Below are positions 7,614 to 16,759 of a DNA stretch of 64,000 nt, piece after piece. Both the position numbers and the translations under genes were made by a program. This DNA is from Gammaproteobacteria bacterium LSUCC0057 (GTDB taxonomy: Bacteria > Pseudomonadota > Gammaproteobacteria > Pseudomonadales > Porticoccaceae), in assembly GCA_004535795.1 (NCBI GenBank), contig SPIA01000002.1, positions 244,736 through 308,735 on the forward strand, given 5' to 3'. The notes under the pieces were generated by a model, which saw only the letters and a program-made list of their open reading frames with translations, was not told the DNA's origin and did not search any database. Each line of letters opens with the position of its first letter. Within the stretch, counting starts at the first letter, position 1.

Positions 7614-8978
7614 TCAGCGACCCTCTACGCTACCGGCGACAATGCCAGCACTCTGCTCTTCGAGAATATGCAATACGCTTTGCGCTTTGCCATTGACCAA
7701 TGTATGCATCAGTACTGTGGGAATAGCCACAACCAGGCCGAGCACGGTGGTGATCAACGCTTGCGAGATACCGCCAGCCATCGCTTTAGGATCGCCTGCA
7801 CCGAACAGCGTAATCATCTGGAAGGTGATGATCATACCGGTTACGGTACCCAACAGACCCAGCAGCGGGGCGACCATCGAGATGATCTTGAGCAGGTTGA
7901 GACCCGACTCAATAGCAGGGCGCTCCTTCAATACCGCTTCGTGCAGCTTGAGCTCCAGTGACTCGGCATCGAGTCCGGGGTTGGCTTCGGCCACTTTGAG
8001 GATGCGGCCCAGCGGGTTGTTGTCGTTGGCAGTGCCTGACTTCAGCTGCGCAGAAACCTTGGAGGTGATACCGGTCAACACGACAAAGCGCCAGATTGCC
8101 AGAGCAATCGCGACGACAAAGATCGCCGAAATCACGTAACCGACGATACCACCGTAGTGCCAGCGCTCAACCAAGGTAGGAGCGTTAATCAACGCCGCCA
8201 ACAGGCTGCCGCCGAGCGGGCCAGTGGGGTCGACGCCGACCTTGGTGTAGCCAGAAGTGGCTTTTTGCAGATCAGCGGCGCCACCTTGGTGGGCGCTGGG
8301 CTGGCGGGCCAACTCAGAGACCAGACCTTTCTCGGCGTTGTAGTCGAGGTAGTCACCGTTGCTCATCAGGTTGTAGCTACCCACGCGCACCACTTCTTTC
8401 TCCACTTGCTGGCCGTCGGCCTGCAGTACGGTTGTGGTGAACTTGGTGACGCGACCGCTTTCAACCATTTCGCGCTGAGTCTCGTACCAGAGGCGCTCAA
8501 TCTCTTCGATGGAGGGCAGCTTGGTATCGCTACTCATCTTGGCGATCAGATCACCAAGAAACTCAGAGCGGCCGGGGTACTGGGCGCTGACGATGGAGGT
8601 GTTAATGCGCTCGCGGACATCGCCGGCGGCACCAGTGAGGTGGCCGAATAGCTCTTTCAGTGAGCCCAGACGCTTGTCGCGCTGCTCGCGCAATGTCGCC
8701 AATTTGGCATCGTTGTCACGAATGGTCGCCTCGAGGCGGTCAGAGCGACGCTCTTCGGCAGCTTTTTCAGCCTCGGCGCTTTTCAGCGCTGCCGCTTGCT
8801 TGTTTTTGTCGCGGTTAAACGCCGCTTCGCGGGCGTTGTACTCTTTCGACTCGCTGAGCTTTTGCGACTGAATCATCTGCAGCAGCTCGTCGAGGCTCTT
8901 GGCATCTGCAGCCAGTGCAGGTGCGCTCAAGGTTGTCGCAGCGACTAAGGCTGCGGCGTAGCGGATAAACTTGTTCAT
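7614..8978 (-). CDS. Large ExbB-like protein with periplasmic N-terminal domain (TtpC-like)
   Basis: 454 residues. A signal peptide (residues 1-23, ending SAPALA) leads into a charged periplasmic coiled coil (about residues 35-105, NRDKNKQAAALKSAEAEKAA). The second half is a MotA/TolQ/ExbB domain: helix VGYVISAIFVVAIALAIWRF, then LLKIISMVAPLLGLLGTVTG and the GDPKAMAGGISQALITTVLG helix. Signal peptide plus coiled coil plus ExbB core is the layout of Vibrio TtpC. Its start overlaps the stop of the DUF3450 gene by 4 bp. The symbol ttpC fits but is not certain. Confidence 0.9.
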   Translation of the reverse strand: MNKFIRYAAALVAATTLSAPALAADAKSLDELLQMIQSQKLSESKEYNAREAAFNRDKNKQAAALKSAEAEKAAEERRSDRLEATIRDNDAKLATLREQRDKRLGSLKELFGHLTGAAGDVRERINTSIVSAQYPGRSEFLGDLIAKMSSDTKLPSIEEIERLWYETQREMVESGRVTKFTTTVLQADGQQVEKEVVRVGSYNLMSNGDYLDYNAEKGLVSELARQPSAHQGGAADLQKATSGYTKVGVDPTGPLGGSLLAALINAPTLVERWHYGGIVGYVISAIFVVAIALAIWRFVVLTGITSKVSAQLKSGTANDNNPLGRILKVAEANPGLDAESLELKLHEAVLKERPAIESGLNLLKIISMVAPLLGLLGTVTGMIITFQMITLFGAGDPKAMAGGISQALITTVLGLVVAIPTVLMHTLVNGKAQSVLHILEEQSAGIVAGSVEGR

Positions 8979-9757
8979 TGTGCTGCCTCCGGTGCTTTAA
9001 CGGGCAGTTGAATTACGTCCTGCGGCGACAATTTCTTGGCGATGCGGATGCCTTGATCGATCGGGCGGCGGTATTCGGAGCCCAGCTCTACCCAGCTCTC
9101 AGAAGCGCTGTCCCAGACACCGACCTGCGACTTGTCTTTGCTTTGATACATCAACGCAATGCGGCCAACGCGCAATACATCGACTTCAACTTCGCTGCCA
9201 GAACCGTTGATGTCGAGCAGATCGCGGTAGGTATCGATGGTGCTGCTGTAGCCCGCCTCGATGTCGTAAACCTCGAGAATTTGACGGAACTTTTCAGCAT
9301 TGGAGAAGCGCGCCGAATCCAAGTTGGTGTAGAGCTGAGCGATCGCCTCTTCGCGCACGTCAGACTCAAACGGCAGGTCGAGGGCGATGAACGCCTCCAA
9401 GCCTTCGAGCATATTGGCCATCAGCGGCGGAATGCCGCGCTCGATAACCGTGGCATTCTCGATGGACTCTTCGAGCTCGGCCATCATGCGCTTTTGGTTT
9501 TCGATCTGGCGCTCGAGCTGGGAGTTATAAACCCGCAGGCTCTCAATTTGCTTATTCACCTGCTTGAACTCTTGCAGCAGGGTGTCAGTCTGGTCGGCGA
9601 TGCGATCGACGGTGCCCTGGGCGGCGACAGCGGCTTTAACCTTATCGGCGCCAGCGGCGAGGACGTCGTCGACGTCAGCGGCCTGGGCGCCAAACGCCGC
9701 GAGGCCACTGGCAATCGCGGCGGAGAGCGCTACGGCTTTTAGTGGTTGGTATTTCAT
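8975..9757 (-). CDS. DUF3450 family periplasmic coiled-coil protein
   Basis: 260 residues. A signal peptide (residues 1-26, ending AFGAQA) precedes a heptad-rich segment (about residues 55-105, LLQEFKQVNKQIESLRVYNS onward) and a conserved globular end (RVGRIALMYQSKDKSQVGVW). This matches DUF3450 proteins found as the first gene of ExbB-ExbB-ExbD-TonB-TPR clusters. The biochemical role is unknown; linkage suggests it works with the large ExbB in the periplasm. AGAGGGAA precedes the ATG. It is the first gene of the operon. Confidence 0.88.
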   Translation of the reverse strand: MKYQPLKAVALSAAIASGLAAFGAQAADVDDVLAAGADKVKAAVAAQGTVDRIADQTDTLLQEFKQVNKQIESLRVYNSQLERQIENQKRMMAELEESIENATVIERGIPPLMANMLEGLEAFIALDLPFESDVREEAIAQLYTNLDSARFSNAEKFRQILEVYDIEAGYSSTIDTYRDLLDINGSGSEVEVDVLRVGRIALMYQSKDKSQVGVWDSASESWVELGSEYRRPIDQGIRIAKKLSPQDVIQLPVKAPEAAQ

Positions 9758-10016
9758 AGTTCCCTCTTTCTGGGTCTATCGGGTTGGTTAGCGTATCCGT
9801 TGGGTTGCGCTGCGTTTAGCAGCGGCCACCGCGGCAATACACCTGCACGTACTGCAGGTATATCCCGAGGAGACTTCCCACAGAGGGCTACTTTTTAACA
9901 GCGCGCTGAGGTCGGCGCAATCAAAGCCGGCATAATCGCCTGCTGGAATGGGCGATTAACGGCAATTGCCCGCACCCTGTTACCTTAGGTAACAGGATCG
10001 CTGCTGTTGATTTGCG
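9758..10016. other. Intergenic region with three dyads upstream of the TonB operon
   Basis: About 260 bp between the end of folA and the first TonB-operon gene, probably holding that operon's promoter. It contains three inverted repeats: ACCTGCA/TGCAGGT (9841-9859), TAATCGCC/GGCGATTA (9933-9958) and a near-continuous palindrome at 9976-9996. I cannot place a convincing -35/-10 pair and see no recognisable Fur box. Confidence 0.5.
9976..9996. promoter_or_regulatory. 21-bp perfect palindrome, possible operator
   Basis: CCTGTTACCT and its exact reverse complement AGGTAACAGG flank a single T. The lack of a T-tract argues against an intrinsic terminator. The unbroken dyad fits a dimeric regulator site, possibly for the TonB operon that starts 220 bp further along the reverse strand. 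The regulator is unknown. Confidence 0.4.
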
Positions 10017-10499
10017 CTAACGGCGCTCGAGGGTGACGAACTGGTAGGCCGGCTGACCCGGCTCAGTGACGGCTGGCTGGCGCTCGAGCTGGCGCCATTG
10101 GCTCGGTTCGAGCGCGGGGAACAGCGCATCGCCGGCCGGTGCTGCATCGACCTCAGTAATGTAGAGCCTGTCAGCCAGCGGCAGCGCCAGAGCGTAAATC
10201 TGCGCGCCACCGATAACCATCACTTCGGCGGCATCGCCGGCAGCGCGCAAGGCCGCCTCAAGAGAGGTGACGGCGGTGACACCGTCGGCGCGCCAGGCGG
10301 GGTCGCGGGTGATGACAAGATTCAAGCGCCCCGGCAGCGCCCGGCCGATCGAATCATAGGTTTTGCGTCCCATAACAATCGGCTTGCCCAGGGTGGTGGC
10401 TTTAAAATATTTCAGATCGCCAGAGAGGTGCCAGGGCAGAGCATTGTCTACCCCAATTACGCGGTTTTTTCCCATAGCGACAATTAATGAAAGCGTCAT
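10017..10499 (-). CDS. folA: Dihydrofolate reductase
   Basis: Reduces dihydrofolate to tetrahydrofolate with NADPH, restoring the folate oxidised by thymidylate synthase. It is 160 residues, the usual size. Motifs: SLIVAMGKNRVIGVDNALPW, HLSGDLKYFKATTLGKPIVM, GRKTYDSIGRALPGR for NADPH binding, and VMVIGGAQIYA. Its ATG overlaps the thyA stop (TGATG), so the two are translationally coupled. It is the last gene of lgt-thyA-folA. Confidence 0.97.
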   Translation of the reverse strand: MTLSLIVAMGKNRVIGVDNALPWHLSGDLKYFKATTLGKPIVMGRKTYDSIGRALPGRLNLVITRDPAWRADGVTAVTSLEAALRAAGDAAEVMVIGGAQIYALALPLADRLYITEVDAAPAGDALFPALEPSQWRQLERQPAVTEPGQPAYQFVTLERR

Positions 10500-11404
10500 C
10501 AGACCGCTACCGGTGCAGCGATGGCGGGATGAGGGTGGTAGTTGAGCAATTCAAAATCCTCGTAGCGAAATGCAAATAGGTCATCGACAGCCGGGTTGAG
10601 CCGCATTTGCGGCAGCGGCGGGCAGTCGCGCGCCAACTGGATCGCAACCTGTTGGCGGTGGTTGCTGTAGATATGGGCATCGCCAAAGGTGTGGACAAAA
10701 TCGCCCAACCCCAAACCGCTGACCTGGGCCAGCATCATGGTCAGCAGCGCATAAGAGGCGATATTGAACGGCACGCCGAGAAAAACATCGGCACTGCGCT
10801 GGTAGAGCTGGCAGGAGAGCTTGCCCTCGGCGACATAAAATTGAAACAGCGAGTGGCAAGGTGGCAACCCTGAGACCACCATCACTGGAATATCGGCCGG
10901 GTTCCACGCCGAAACAATTAAACGGCGCGAATCGGGGTTGCTGCGCAGATCGGCCACTACCCCGGCGAGCTGGTCGATGCCGCCAAAATTGCGCCACTGG
11001 CGGCCGTACACTGGACCGAGATCGCCATACCGCTCGGCGAACTGTGGGTCTGCTTTGATCAGCGCGACAAACTCGGCCATCTTGGCCCGCCAAGCGTCAC
11101 TGTAGAGGGGGAACTGATCGCTCTGGCCGGTGGCTTTGAGCCAACTTTGGAACGGCCAATCGTTCCAGATGCCGACCCCGTTCTGCACCAAGTAACGGAT
11201 ATTGGTGTCGCCGGCAATAAACCACAACAATTCGTGAATGATCGACTTTAGGTGAACTTTTTTGCTGGTCACCAGCGGAAAGCCTGCGGCCAGGTCAAAG
11301 CGCATCTGATAGCCAAATACGCTGGTGGTGCCGGTGCCGGTGCGATCGCTTTTGTCGACGCCGTGCGCCAGAATATGTTCGAGCAGTTGGTGGTACTGTT
11401 GCAT
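10499..11404 (-). CDS. thyA: Thymidylate synthase
   Basis: Methylates dUMP to dTMP with methylene-tetrahydrofolate. 301 residues including the insertion typical of the longer ThyA form ([20 protein letters not shown]). Seen: [38 protein letters not shown], the active site [13 protein letters not shown] with the catalytic Cys, and [20 protein letters not shown] for substrate binding. It lies 27 bp after lgt and is coupled to folA, a common gammaproteobacterial order. Confidence 0.97.
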   Translation of the reverse strand: MQQYHQLLEHILAHGVDKSDRTGTGTTSVFGYQMRFDLAAGFPLVTSKKVHLKSIIHELLWFIAGDTNIRYLVQNGVGIWNDWPFQSWLKATGQSDQFPLYSDAWRAKMAEFVALIKADPQFAERYGDLGPVYGRQWRNFGGIDQLAGVVADLRSNPDSRRLIVSAWNPADIPVMVVSGLPPCHSLFQFYVAEGKLSCQLYQRSADVFLGVPFNIASYALLTMMLAQVSGLGLGDFVHTFGDAHIYSNHRQQVAIQLARDCPPLPQMRLNPAVDDLFAFRYEDFELLNYHPHPAIAAPVAV

Positions 11405-11431
11405 AAACGTCCTACTTATTCCTAAAACGGC

Positions 11432-12250
11432 TCACTGCAGCCAGGCTTTACCGCGACGCGTCGACGCCAACAACCACAGGCCGATGACGATCATCGGCAG
11501 ACACAACCACTGGCCGCGGGTCATCCACTGTAGGCCGGCAATCCACCCGCTGTTGGCGGCGATGTGGGCATCTGGCTCGCGGACAAACTCGACGCTAAAC
11601 CGAGCGACACCGTAACCGAATAAAAATAGCCCGCCAACCTGCCCGCGCAGCCGCGGCTTGCTGGCAAACCACCACAGCAGAACAAACAGTACCGCCCCTT
11701 CTAAAAACGCCTCGTAGAGCTGCGACGGGTGGCGCGGCAGCTGCAGCGGGTCGCGCGGGAATACCATCGCCCAGCTGACATCGGTGGGGCGCCCCCACAA
11801 CTCTTGGCCGATGAAGTTGCCGAGCCGGCCAAACAACAGTCCGGTCGGCACCAGTGGCGCGGCAAAATCAAACAGCGCCACCGCGCTAATACCGTGTTTG
11901 CGGGCGTAACTCAGCAGCGCCACCACCACCCCGATCAGCCCGCCGTGGAACGACATGCCACCCTGCCAAATTTTAACAATCAGCAGCGGGTCGGCAGCCC
12001 ACGCAGAGGCGTTGTAGAATACGACATAGCCGATCCGCCCGCCCAAAATAACCCCCCAGGCGCCCCACACAATCAGGTCGTCCACCGCTGCCCGCGCCAC
12101 CACGGCGCCCGGTCGCTGCGCTTGCAGCACCGCCAGCCACCATGCGCAGGCGAACGCCAGCAGATACATCACCCCATACCAGTGGACGGTGAGCGGGCCC
12201 AATGCAAAAGCGACCGGGTCAATGGCGGGGTAGGGCAGTGGGCTGGTCAC
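11432..12250 (-). CDS. lgt: Prolipoprotein diacylglyceryl transferase
   Basis: Inner-membrane enzyme that adds diacylglycerol to the lipobox cysteine of prolipoproteins. It is about 272 residues with several hydrophobic helices. The signature GRLGNFIGQELWGRPTDVSW resembles the canonical GRxGNFINxE...GR motif, with GQ where NG is usual. Also seen: GGMSFHGGLIGV and HPSQLYEAFLEG. I chose the GTG of VTSPLPYPAIDP because GGAG lies 6 bp upstream; a TTG twelve codons earlier is possible. Confidence 0.94.
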   Translation of the reverse strand: MTSPLPYPAIDPVAFALGPLTVHWYGVMYLLAFACAWWLAVLQAQRPGAVVARAAVDDLIVWGAWGVILGGRIGYVVFYNASAWAADPLLIVKIWQGGMSFHGGLIGVVVALLSYARKHGISAVALFDFAAPLVPTGLLFGRLGNFIGQELWGRPTDVSWAMVFPRDPLQLPRHPSQLYEAFLEGAVLFVLLWWFASKPRLRGQVGGLFLFGYGVARFSVEFVREPDAHIAANSGWIAGLQWMTRGQWLCLPMIVIGLWLLASTRRGKAWLQ

Positions 12251-12341
12251 GTTGAACTCCAATGTCGCCGCCGCTGGTGCGGCCAAAAGTTACCGCGCTA
12301 AGACTACCACCACTCAATGAAAAAATCCGTACAATGCGGCC

Positions 12342-13166
12342 ATGTGTCTTATTGCCCTACATTACCAGCCCGACAGCGACACGCCATTGACCGTAGTGGC
12401 CAACCGCGATGAGTTTTTTCGCCGCCCCGCCGCGCCTCTAGCGGCGTGGCCCGACCTGCCGATTATCGGTGGTCGCGATCTCGAAGCCGGCGGCAGCTGG
12501 CTGGCGCTGAGCCGCACTGGCCGTTTTGCGGCAGTGACCAACTGGCGCAGCGCCGAACAGCCGCCGGCAGCGCGCAGCCGCGGCGAGCTGATCAGCGATT
12601 TTTTAACCAGCCGCCAATCCAGCCAGAGGTTTTTAGCTGAGCGGCTGGCCGCCGGTAGCGACTACGCCGGGTTTAATCTGCTGCTGTTCGACGGCAACAC
12701 ACTCAGCTACGGCAACAACATCGGCAACCAACAGTGTGCGCTGGCCCCGGGTAGCTATGCACTCTCTAACGCGGCGCTAGACAGCGACTGGCCGAAAGTG
12801 ACCGCGGCGCGGCAAGCGCTGGCGGCGCTGGTGGCCCAGCGCGCAGTCACTCAGCAGGCACTGCTGGCACTGCTGGCCGACCCGCAGACTTACCCCGACA
12901 GCGCACTGCCGGCCACCGGCGTGCCGCTGCAGTGGGAGCGCCAACTGTCGGCGGCGTTTATTCGCCGCGACGACTACGGCACCCGCGCCATGACGGCGCT
13001 GCAGTTGCACCGCGACGGCGAGGTGGAGTTTAGCGAGCGCAGCTACGACAACCGCGGCCCCTGTGGCGAAGTACACCTAACCTTTACTACCGCCGCAGCG
13101 GCGGCTACAGGTTCAGCAACGGCCGATAGAGTTTGGTCAGTTGCGGCCGATCCAATCGGCGGATAA
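12342..13166 (+). CDS. NRDE family protein (TANGO2-like)
   Basis: 274 residues. It begins MCLIALHYQP, with Cys2 at the position of the N-terminal cysteine of the family, and carries the eponymous VVANRDEFFRRP motif. GGRDLEAGGSWLALSRTGRF and AVTNWR are also typical of NRDE/TANGO2 homologues. The molecular role is not established; links to haem or lipid handling are reported for eukaryotic relatives. The last 62 bp overlap the 3' end of convergent ptsP, and the alanine-rich C-terminus lies in that overlap. The gene interrupts the common ptsP-lgt neighbourhood. Confidence 0.85.
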   Translation: MCLIALHYQPDSDTPLTVVANRDEFFRRPAAPLAAWPDLPIIGGRDLEAGGSWLALSRTGRFAAVTNWRSAEQPPAARSRGELISDFLTSRQSSQRFLAERLAAGSDYAGFNLLLFDGNTLSYGNNIGNQQCALAPGSYALSNAALDSDWPKVTAARQALAALVAQRAVTQQALLALLADPQTYPDSALPATGVPLQWERQLSAAFIRRDDYGTRAMTALQLHRDGEVEFSERSYDNRGPCGEVHLTFTTAAAAATGSATADRVWSVAADPIGG

Positions 13167-15384
13167 ATAGCTCGCGAACCTGCTCGGCATCGGAGAGCCG
13201 CATGGCGCGCTTGACCAGCGCCCTGGCCTCTTCCTGCGAGACCTGAGAGAGCATCGACTTAACCCGCAGCAAGCTGCTGGCGCTCATCGACAGATTGGTG
13301 TAACCCAGCCCCAGCAGCAACACGGCGCCGAGCGGGTCGCCGGCCAACTCACCGCAGACGCTCAACTCGCAGCCGACACTGCTGGCTTTTTCACGTATGG
13401 TCTGCAGCGCCCGCAGCACCGCCGGGTGCATGGTGTGGTAGAGGCTGGCAACCCGTGGGTTATTGCGGTCTACCGCCAGCAGATACTGCGTTAAGTCGTT
13501 GGTACCGACCGACAAAAAGTCGACGCGCCGGCCGATGTCTCGCACCTGATAGACCGCTGCCGGCACTTCGATCATTGCGCCGATTTTAGGCGGCACGAGG
13601 CGGTAGCCCTCCTCGGCGGTGAGCTCGTTGTAGGCGCGGTCGATCAGCGCCAGCGCCTGCTCGAGCTCGGGGACGTTGGAGATCATCGGCAGCAGTATGC
13701 GCAGGTTGTCGAGACCGACACTGGCGCGCAGCATGGCGCGAATCTGGGTGAGAAAGATATCTGGGTGGTCGAGCGAGATGCGAATACCGCGCCAGCCCAA
13801 AAACGGGTTGGCCTCTTCAATCGGGAAATACGGCAGCGCTTTGTCGCCGCCAATATCGAGCGTGCGCATAGTCACCGGTCGCGGCGCAAAGTCGCGCAGT
13901 TGCTGCCGGTAGGTGGCCACCTGCTCGTCTTCGGTGGGGAAGCTGTTGCGGGCAAAAAACGGAATCTCGGTGCGGTAGAGCCCCACCGCCTCGGCGCCGA
14001 CTTTTTGCGACAGGCGGCTCTCTTGGCGCAACCCAGTGTTGACCCACAGCGCCAAGCGCTGTCCATCGAGGGTGACACAGGGGTGACCGCTGAGCTTGGC
14101 GAGATCCTGTGCCAGCAACTTCTCCTCGCGCTGGCGGCCGACATAGGTGCGCCGCACTGCCCGCGACGGCTGAGTAATCACGTCGCCGCGGAAACCGTCG
14201 ACGATCAGCTCGTGCCCGTCCAACTCCGGCCACGGCAGGTCGACCGCGCCCATCACCGTGGGAATACCCAGTGCGCGGCCGATGATCGCCATGTGTGAAT
14301 TGCTGGAACCGCGCACTGACACCATGCCCGCCAGCCGCGCCACCGGAATATCGGCCAGCGTCGCCGCCGACAGCTCTTCGCCAACCAGCACAATGCGCCG
14401 CGGCAGCGGCACCGTCTCGCGGCGGTCGCGCTGCAGATAGCCCAGCACGCGGCGGCCGAGATCGTTGATATCGGCGGCGCGGTCGCGCAGGTAGGGGTCG
14501 TCCATTTTGCGGAAGGTGCGCACATGGCGCTGCATAACACTGGCCCAGCCGCTCTGAGCGGTCTGACCGGCTGTGATGGCCTGCTCGACCTCGCCGATCA
14601 GCGCGCGATCGTCGAGCAGGCGGATATAGACTTCAAACAGCCCCAGCTCCTCACTGCTGAGCTTGGCCTCGAGGCCGCGACCGAGTTTGCGCATGTCTTT
14701 TTTGGCGGCATCCAGTGCGCGCTGCAGTCGCAACAGTTCGGCGCTGCTATCGTCACTGTAGCGCTCCGGCACCGAGCCGAGGTTGCCCTCCTGGGTGGCC
14801 AACACCACCCGGCCAATACCGATGCCGGGGGCAGAGGGGATACCGCTGAAGGCGGTCTCGCGGGAGCGGCCGCGGCCGCGCTGAGCCAGCTCGCGCAGCG
14901 CCCCGGTCGCCTCGGCGTGGGCGATCGCACCCGACAACTGTGCGCAGACGGTGACCACAAACGCCTCTTCTTCTGCGTGGAAGCGGCGCTGGGTCTCCTG
15001 CTGCAACACCAGTACCCCGAGCACCTTGCGGTGGTGAATGATCGGCGCGCCAAGGAATGAGTGAAAACGGCGCTCGCCGGTCTCTTCAAAAAAGGCGAAC
15101 GACGGGTGCTGGTCGGCGTTCTCCAGGTTGAGCGGCTCTTCGCGCGCGGCGACCAAACCAACCAACCCCTCGCGCGGCGCCAGCCGCACCTTGCCCACCG
15201 ACTCCGGGCGCAGCCCCTGGGTGGCCATCAACACGTAGCGCTGGTCGCTGTCGTCGAACAGATAGACCGAGCAGACCCCGGCCTGCATCGCCTCGCGCAC
15301 CTGTTGGACAATAATATCGAGCACCTCGGCAAGACTGCGGGCGCTGTTTACCTCGTGAACAATGGAGCGCAGTGACGCCAGCAT
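13105..15384 (-). CDS. ptsP: Phosphoenolpyruvate-protein phosphotransferase PtsP (enzyme I Ntr)
   Basis: First enzyme of the nitrogen phosphotransfer system, passing phosphate from PEP to NPr. 759 residues: an N-terminal GAF domain (about 15-150, AGVCSVYLFDDSDQRYVLMA), a PEP-utiliser N domain, the phospho-His segment RGSSNSHMAIIGRALGIPTV (His near 363), and a C-terminal TIM barrel with LYRTEIPFF and SVCGELAGDPLG (catalytic Cys near 670). It starts 2 bp after rppH, a conserved pair. The 3' end overlaps the convergent NRDE gene. Confidence 0.97.
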   Translation of the reverse strand: MLASLRSIVHEVNSARSLAEVLDIIVQQVREAMQAGVCSVYLFDDSDQRYVLMATQGLRPESVGKVRLAPREGLVGLVAAREEPLNLENADQHPSFAFFEETGERRFHSFLGAPIIHHRKVLGVLVLQQETQRRFHAEEEAFVVTVCAQLSGAIAHAEATGALRELAQRGRGRSRETAFSGIPSAPGIGIGRVVLATQEGNLGSVPERYSDDSSAELLRLQRALDAAKKDMRKLGRGLEAKLSSEELGLFEVYIRLLDDRALIGEVEQAITAGQTAQSGWASVMQRHVRTFRKMDDPYLRDRAADINDLGRRVLGYLQRDRRETVPLPRRIVLVGEELSAATLADIPVARLAGMVSVRGSSNSHMAIIGRALGIPTVMGAVDLPWPELDGHELIVDGFRGDVITQPSRAVRRTYVGRQREEKLLAQDLAKLSGHPCVTLDGQRLALWVNTGLRQESRLSQKVGAEAVGLYRTEIPFFARNSFPTEDEQVATYRQQLRDFAPRPVTMRTLDIGGDKALPYFPIEEANPFLGWRGIRISLDHPDIFLTQIRAMLRASVGLDNLRILLPMISNVPELEQALALIDRAYNELTAEEGYRLVPPKIGAMIEVPAAVYQVRDIGRRVDFLSVGTNDLTQYLLAVDRNNPRVASLYHTMHPAVLRALQTIREKASSVGCELSVCGELAGDPLGAVLLLGLGYTNLSMSASSLLRVKSMLSQVSQEEARALVKRAMRLSDAEQVRELFIRRLDRPQLTKLYRPLLNL

Positions 15385-15386
15385 GG

Positions 15387-15878
15387 CTAGTCGCGGCTCA
15401 GTTCAAAACGGCTGTTAATTGGCGCGAACTCTTGCAGCGCACGGCGGTAGACATTCTTTTTAAAACTGACGATGGAACGCACCGGATACCAGTAGTTGAC
15501 CCACTCCCAGCCGTCAAACTCGGGGCTGCCCGCGGCGTCAAAACGGATCTTATCTGTACTGGCGGTCAACTGTAGCAGGTACCATTTTTGCTTTTGGCCG
15601 ACACAGACCGGCGCCGAGCGCTTGCGCCGCATCGGCTCGGGGATGTGGTAGCGCAGCCAGCGTTTGCTCTGACACAACAGCTTGACATCACCGCTTTCGA
15701 GCCCGACCTCTTCATAGAGCTCGCGGTAGAGTGCATCCTCTGGCGACTCGCCGGCGTCGATACCTCCCTGCGGAAACTGCCAGGCATTTTGGCCGATGCG
15801 CTTGGCCCAGAACAGCCGGCCGGCACCATCGCTAATAACGATGGCGACATTGGCGCGAAACCCTTCTTTGTCGAGCAC
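15387..15878 (-). CDS. rppH: RNA pyrophosphohydrolase (Nudix)
   Basis: Removes pyrophosphate from 5'-triphosphate mRNA ends, opening them to RNase E decay. 163 residues. The Nudix box is complete: GGIDAGESPEDALYRELYEE followed by VGL. Also typical are NAWQFPQGGI and YWYPVRSIVSFKKNVYR near the end. The start is GTG, with an AGGG 7 bp upstream; a nearby ATG is out of frame. It is the first gene of the rppH-ptsP pair. Confidence 0.96.
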   Translation of the reverse strand: MLDKEGFRANVAIVISDGAGRLFWAKRIGQNAWQFPQGGIDAGESPEDALYRELYEEVGLESGDVKLLCQSKRWLRYHIPEPMRRKRSAPVCVGQKQKWYLLQLTASTDKIRFDAAGSPEFDGWEWVNYWYPVRSIVSFKKNVYRRALQEFAPINSRFELSRD

Positions 15879-16099
15879 AACTCATCCCTCATTTGACCGC
15901 CCAGTGAACGACGGCAACCCTCTACAACCGCAACCAGCGTGGCTGCAGCACTCCATAGCACAGCCCTTATAGTACTCAGTGTGGCGAGATTTGCCCAGCA
16001 GACAAATGCGCGGGGGGCGACAACGCAGAGTTTTATGTTGAGACCCCGCGCCGCGCTCGCTATTCTGCGCACTGCTTTTAACACAGAGAGTTGCGCACC

Positions 16100-16759
16100 A
16101 TGGCCCTGGCACTGTTTGACCTCGACAACACCTTAATTGGCGGCGATAGCGACCACAGCTGGGGAGAGTTTTTGGTGCGCCAAGGGGTGGTCGACGGCGA
16201 CCACTACCGCGCCAAAAACGACCAGTTTTACCGCGACTACCTGGCCGGCTGCCTGGACATTAACGCCTACCTTGAGCTGGCGCTGGCGCCGCTGGCTGCC
16301 CACCCCAAAGCGCAGCTCGACCAGCTGCATCGCCAGTTTATGGACGAGGTTATCGAGCCCCTACTGCTGCCCAAGGCGCAGGCGCTGATCGAGCGCCACC
16401 GCGCCGCCGGTGACCGGCTGCTGGTGATTACCGCCACCAACCGATTTGTGGTTGAGCCGATCTGCGCCCGGCTCGGCCTCACTGAACTGCTGGCCACCGA
16501 GCCGGAGCTGATCGACGGCCGCTATACTGGCCGCGTCAGTGGCGTGCCGACCTTTCAGGGCGGCAAAGTGACCCGCTTTAATGACTGGCTTGTGCAGCAG
16601 GGAATCAGCGCCACTACGGCCAGTTATTTCTACTCGGATTCGATTAACGATTTGCCGCTGCTCGAGCAGGTCAGCTCTCCGGTCGCCGTCGATCCGTGCG
16701 ACAAGCTGCGCCACTGCGCACAGCAGCGCGGCTGGCCGATTATCTCACTGCGCGACTGA
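16100..16759 (+). CDS. HAD-IB family phosphatase (SerB-like)
   Basis: 219 residues. The HAD motif I is [10 protein letters not shown] (Asp7 nucleophile, Asp9 acid/base). [12 protein letters not shown] is motif II, and the DDxxx-type motif appears as [13 protein letters not shown]. It resembles the HAD-IB phosphatases that are common next to rppH-ptsP in Pseudomonas relatives. The substrate is not known; phosphoserine-like phosphatase activity is possible. I chose ATG over an upstream TTG. The 3' end overlaps the convergent next gene by 15 bp. Confidence 0.88.
   Translation: MALALFDLDNTLIGGDSDHSWGEFLVRQGVVDGDHYRAKNDQFYRDYLAGCLDINAYLELALAPLAAHPKAQLDQLHRQFMDEVIEPLLLPKAQALIERHRAAGDRLLVITATNRFVVEPICARLGLTELLATEPELIDGRYTGRVSGVPTFQGGKVTRFNDWLVQQGISATTASYFYSDSINDLPLLEQVSSPVAVDPCDKLRHCAQQRGWPIISLRD

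Noticed and set aside
9976-9996. Palindrome as an intrinsic terminator for folA
   Set aside because: No T-tract follows on the reverse strand, and the dyad has only one central base.
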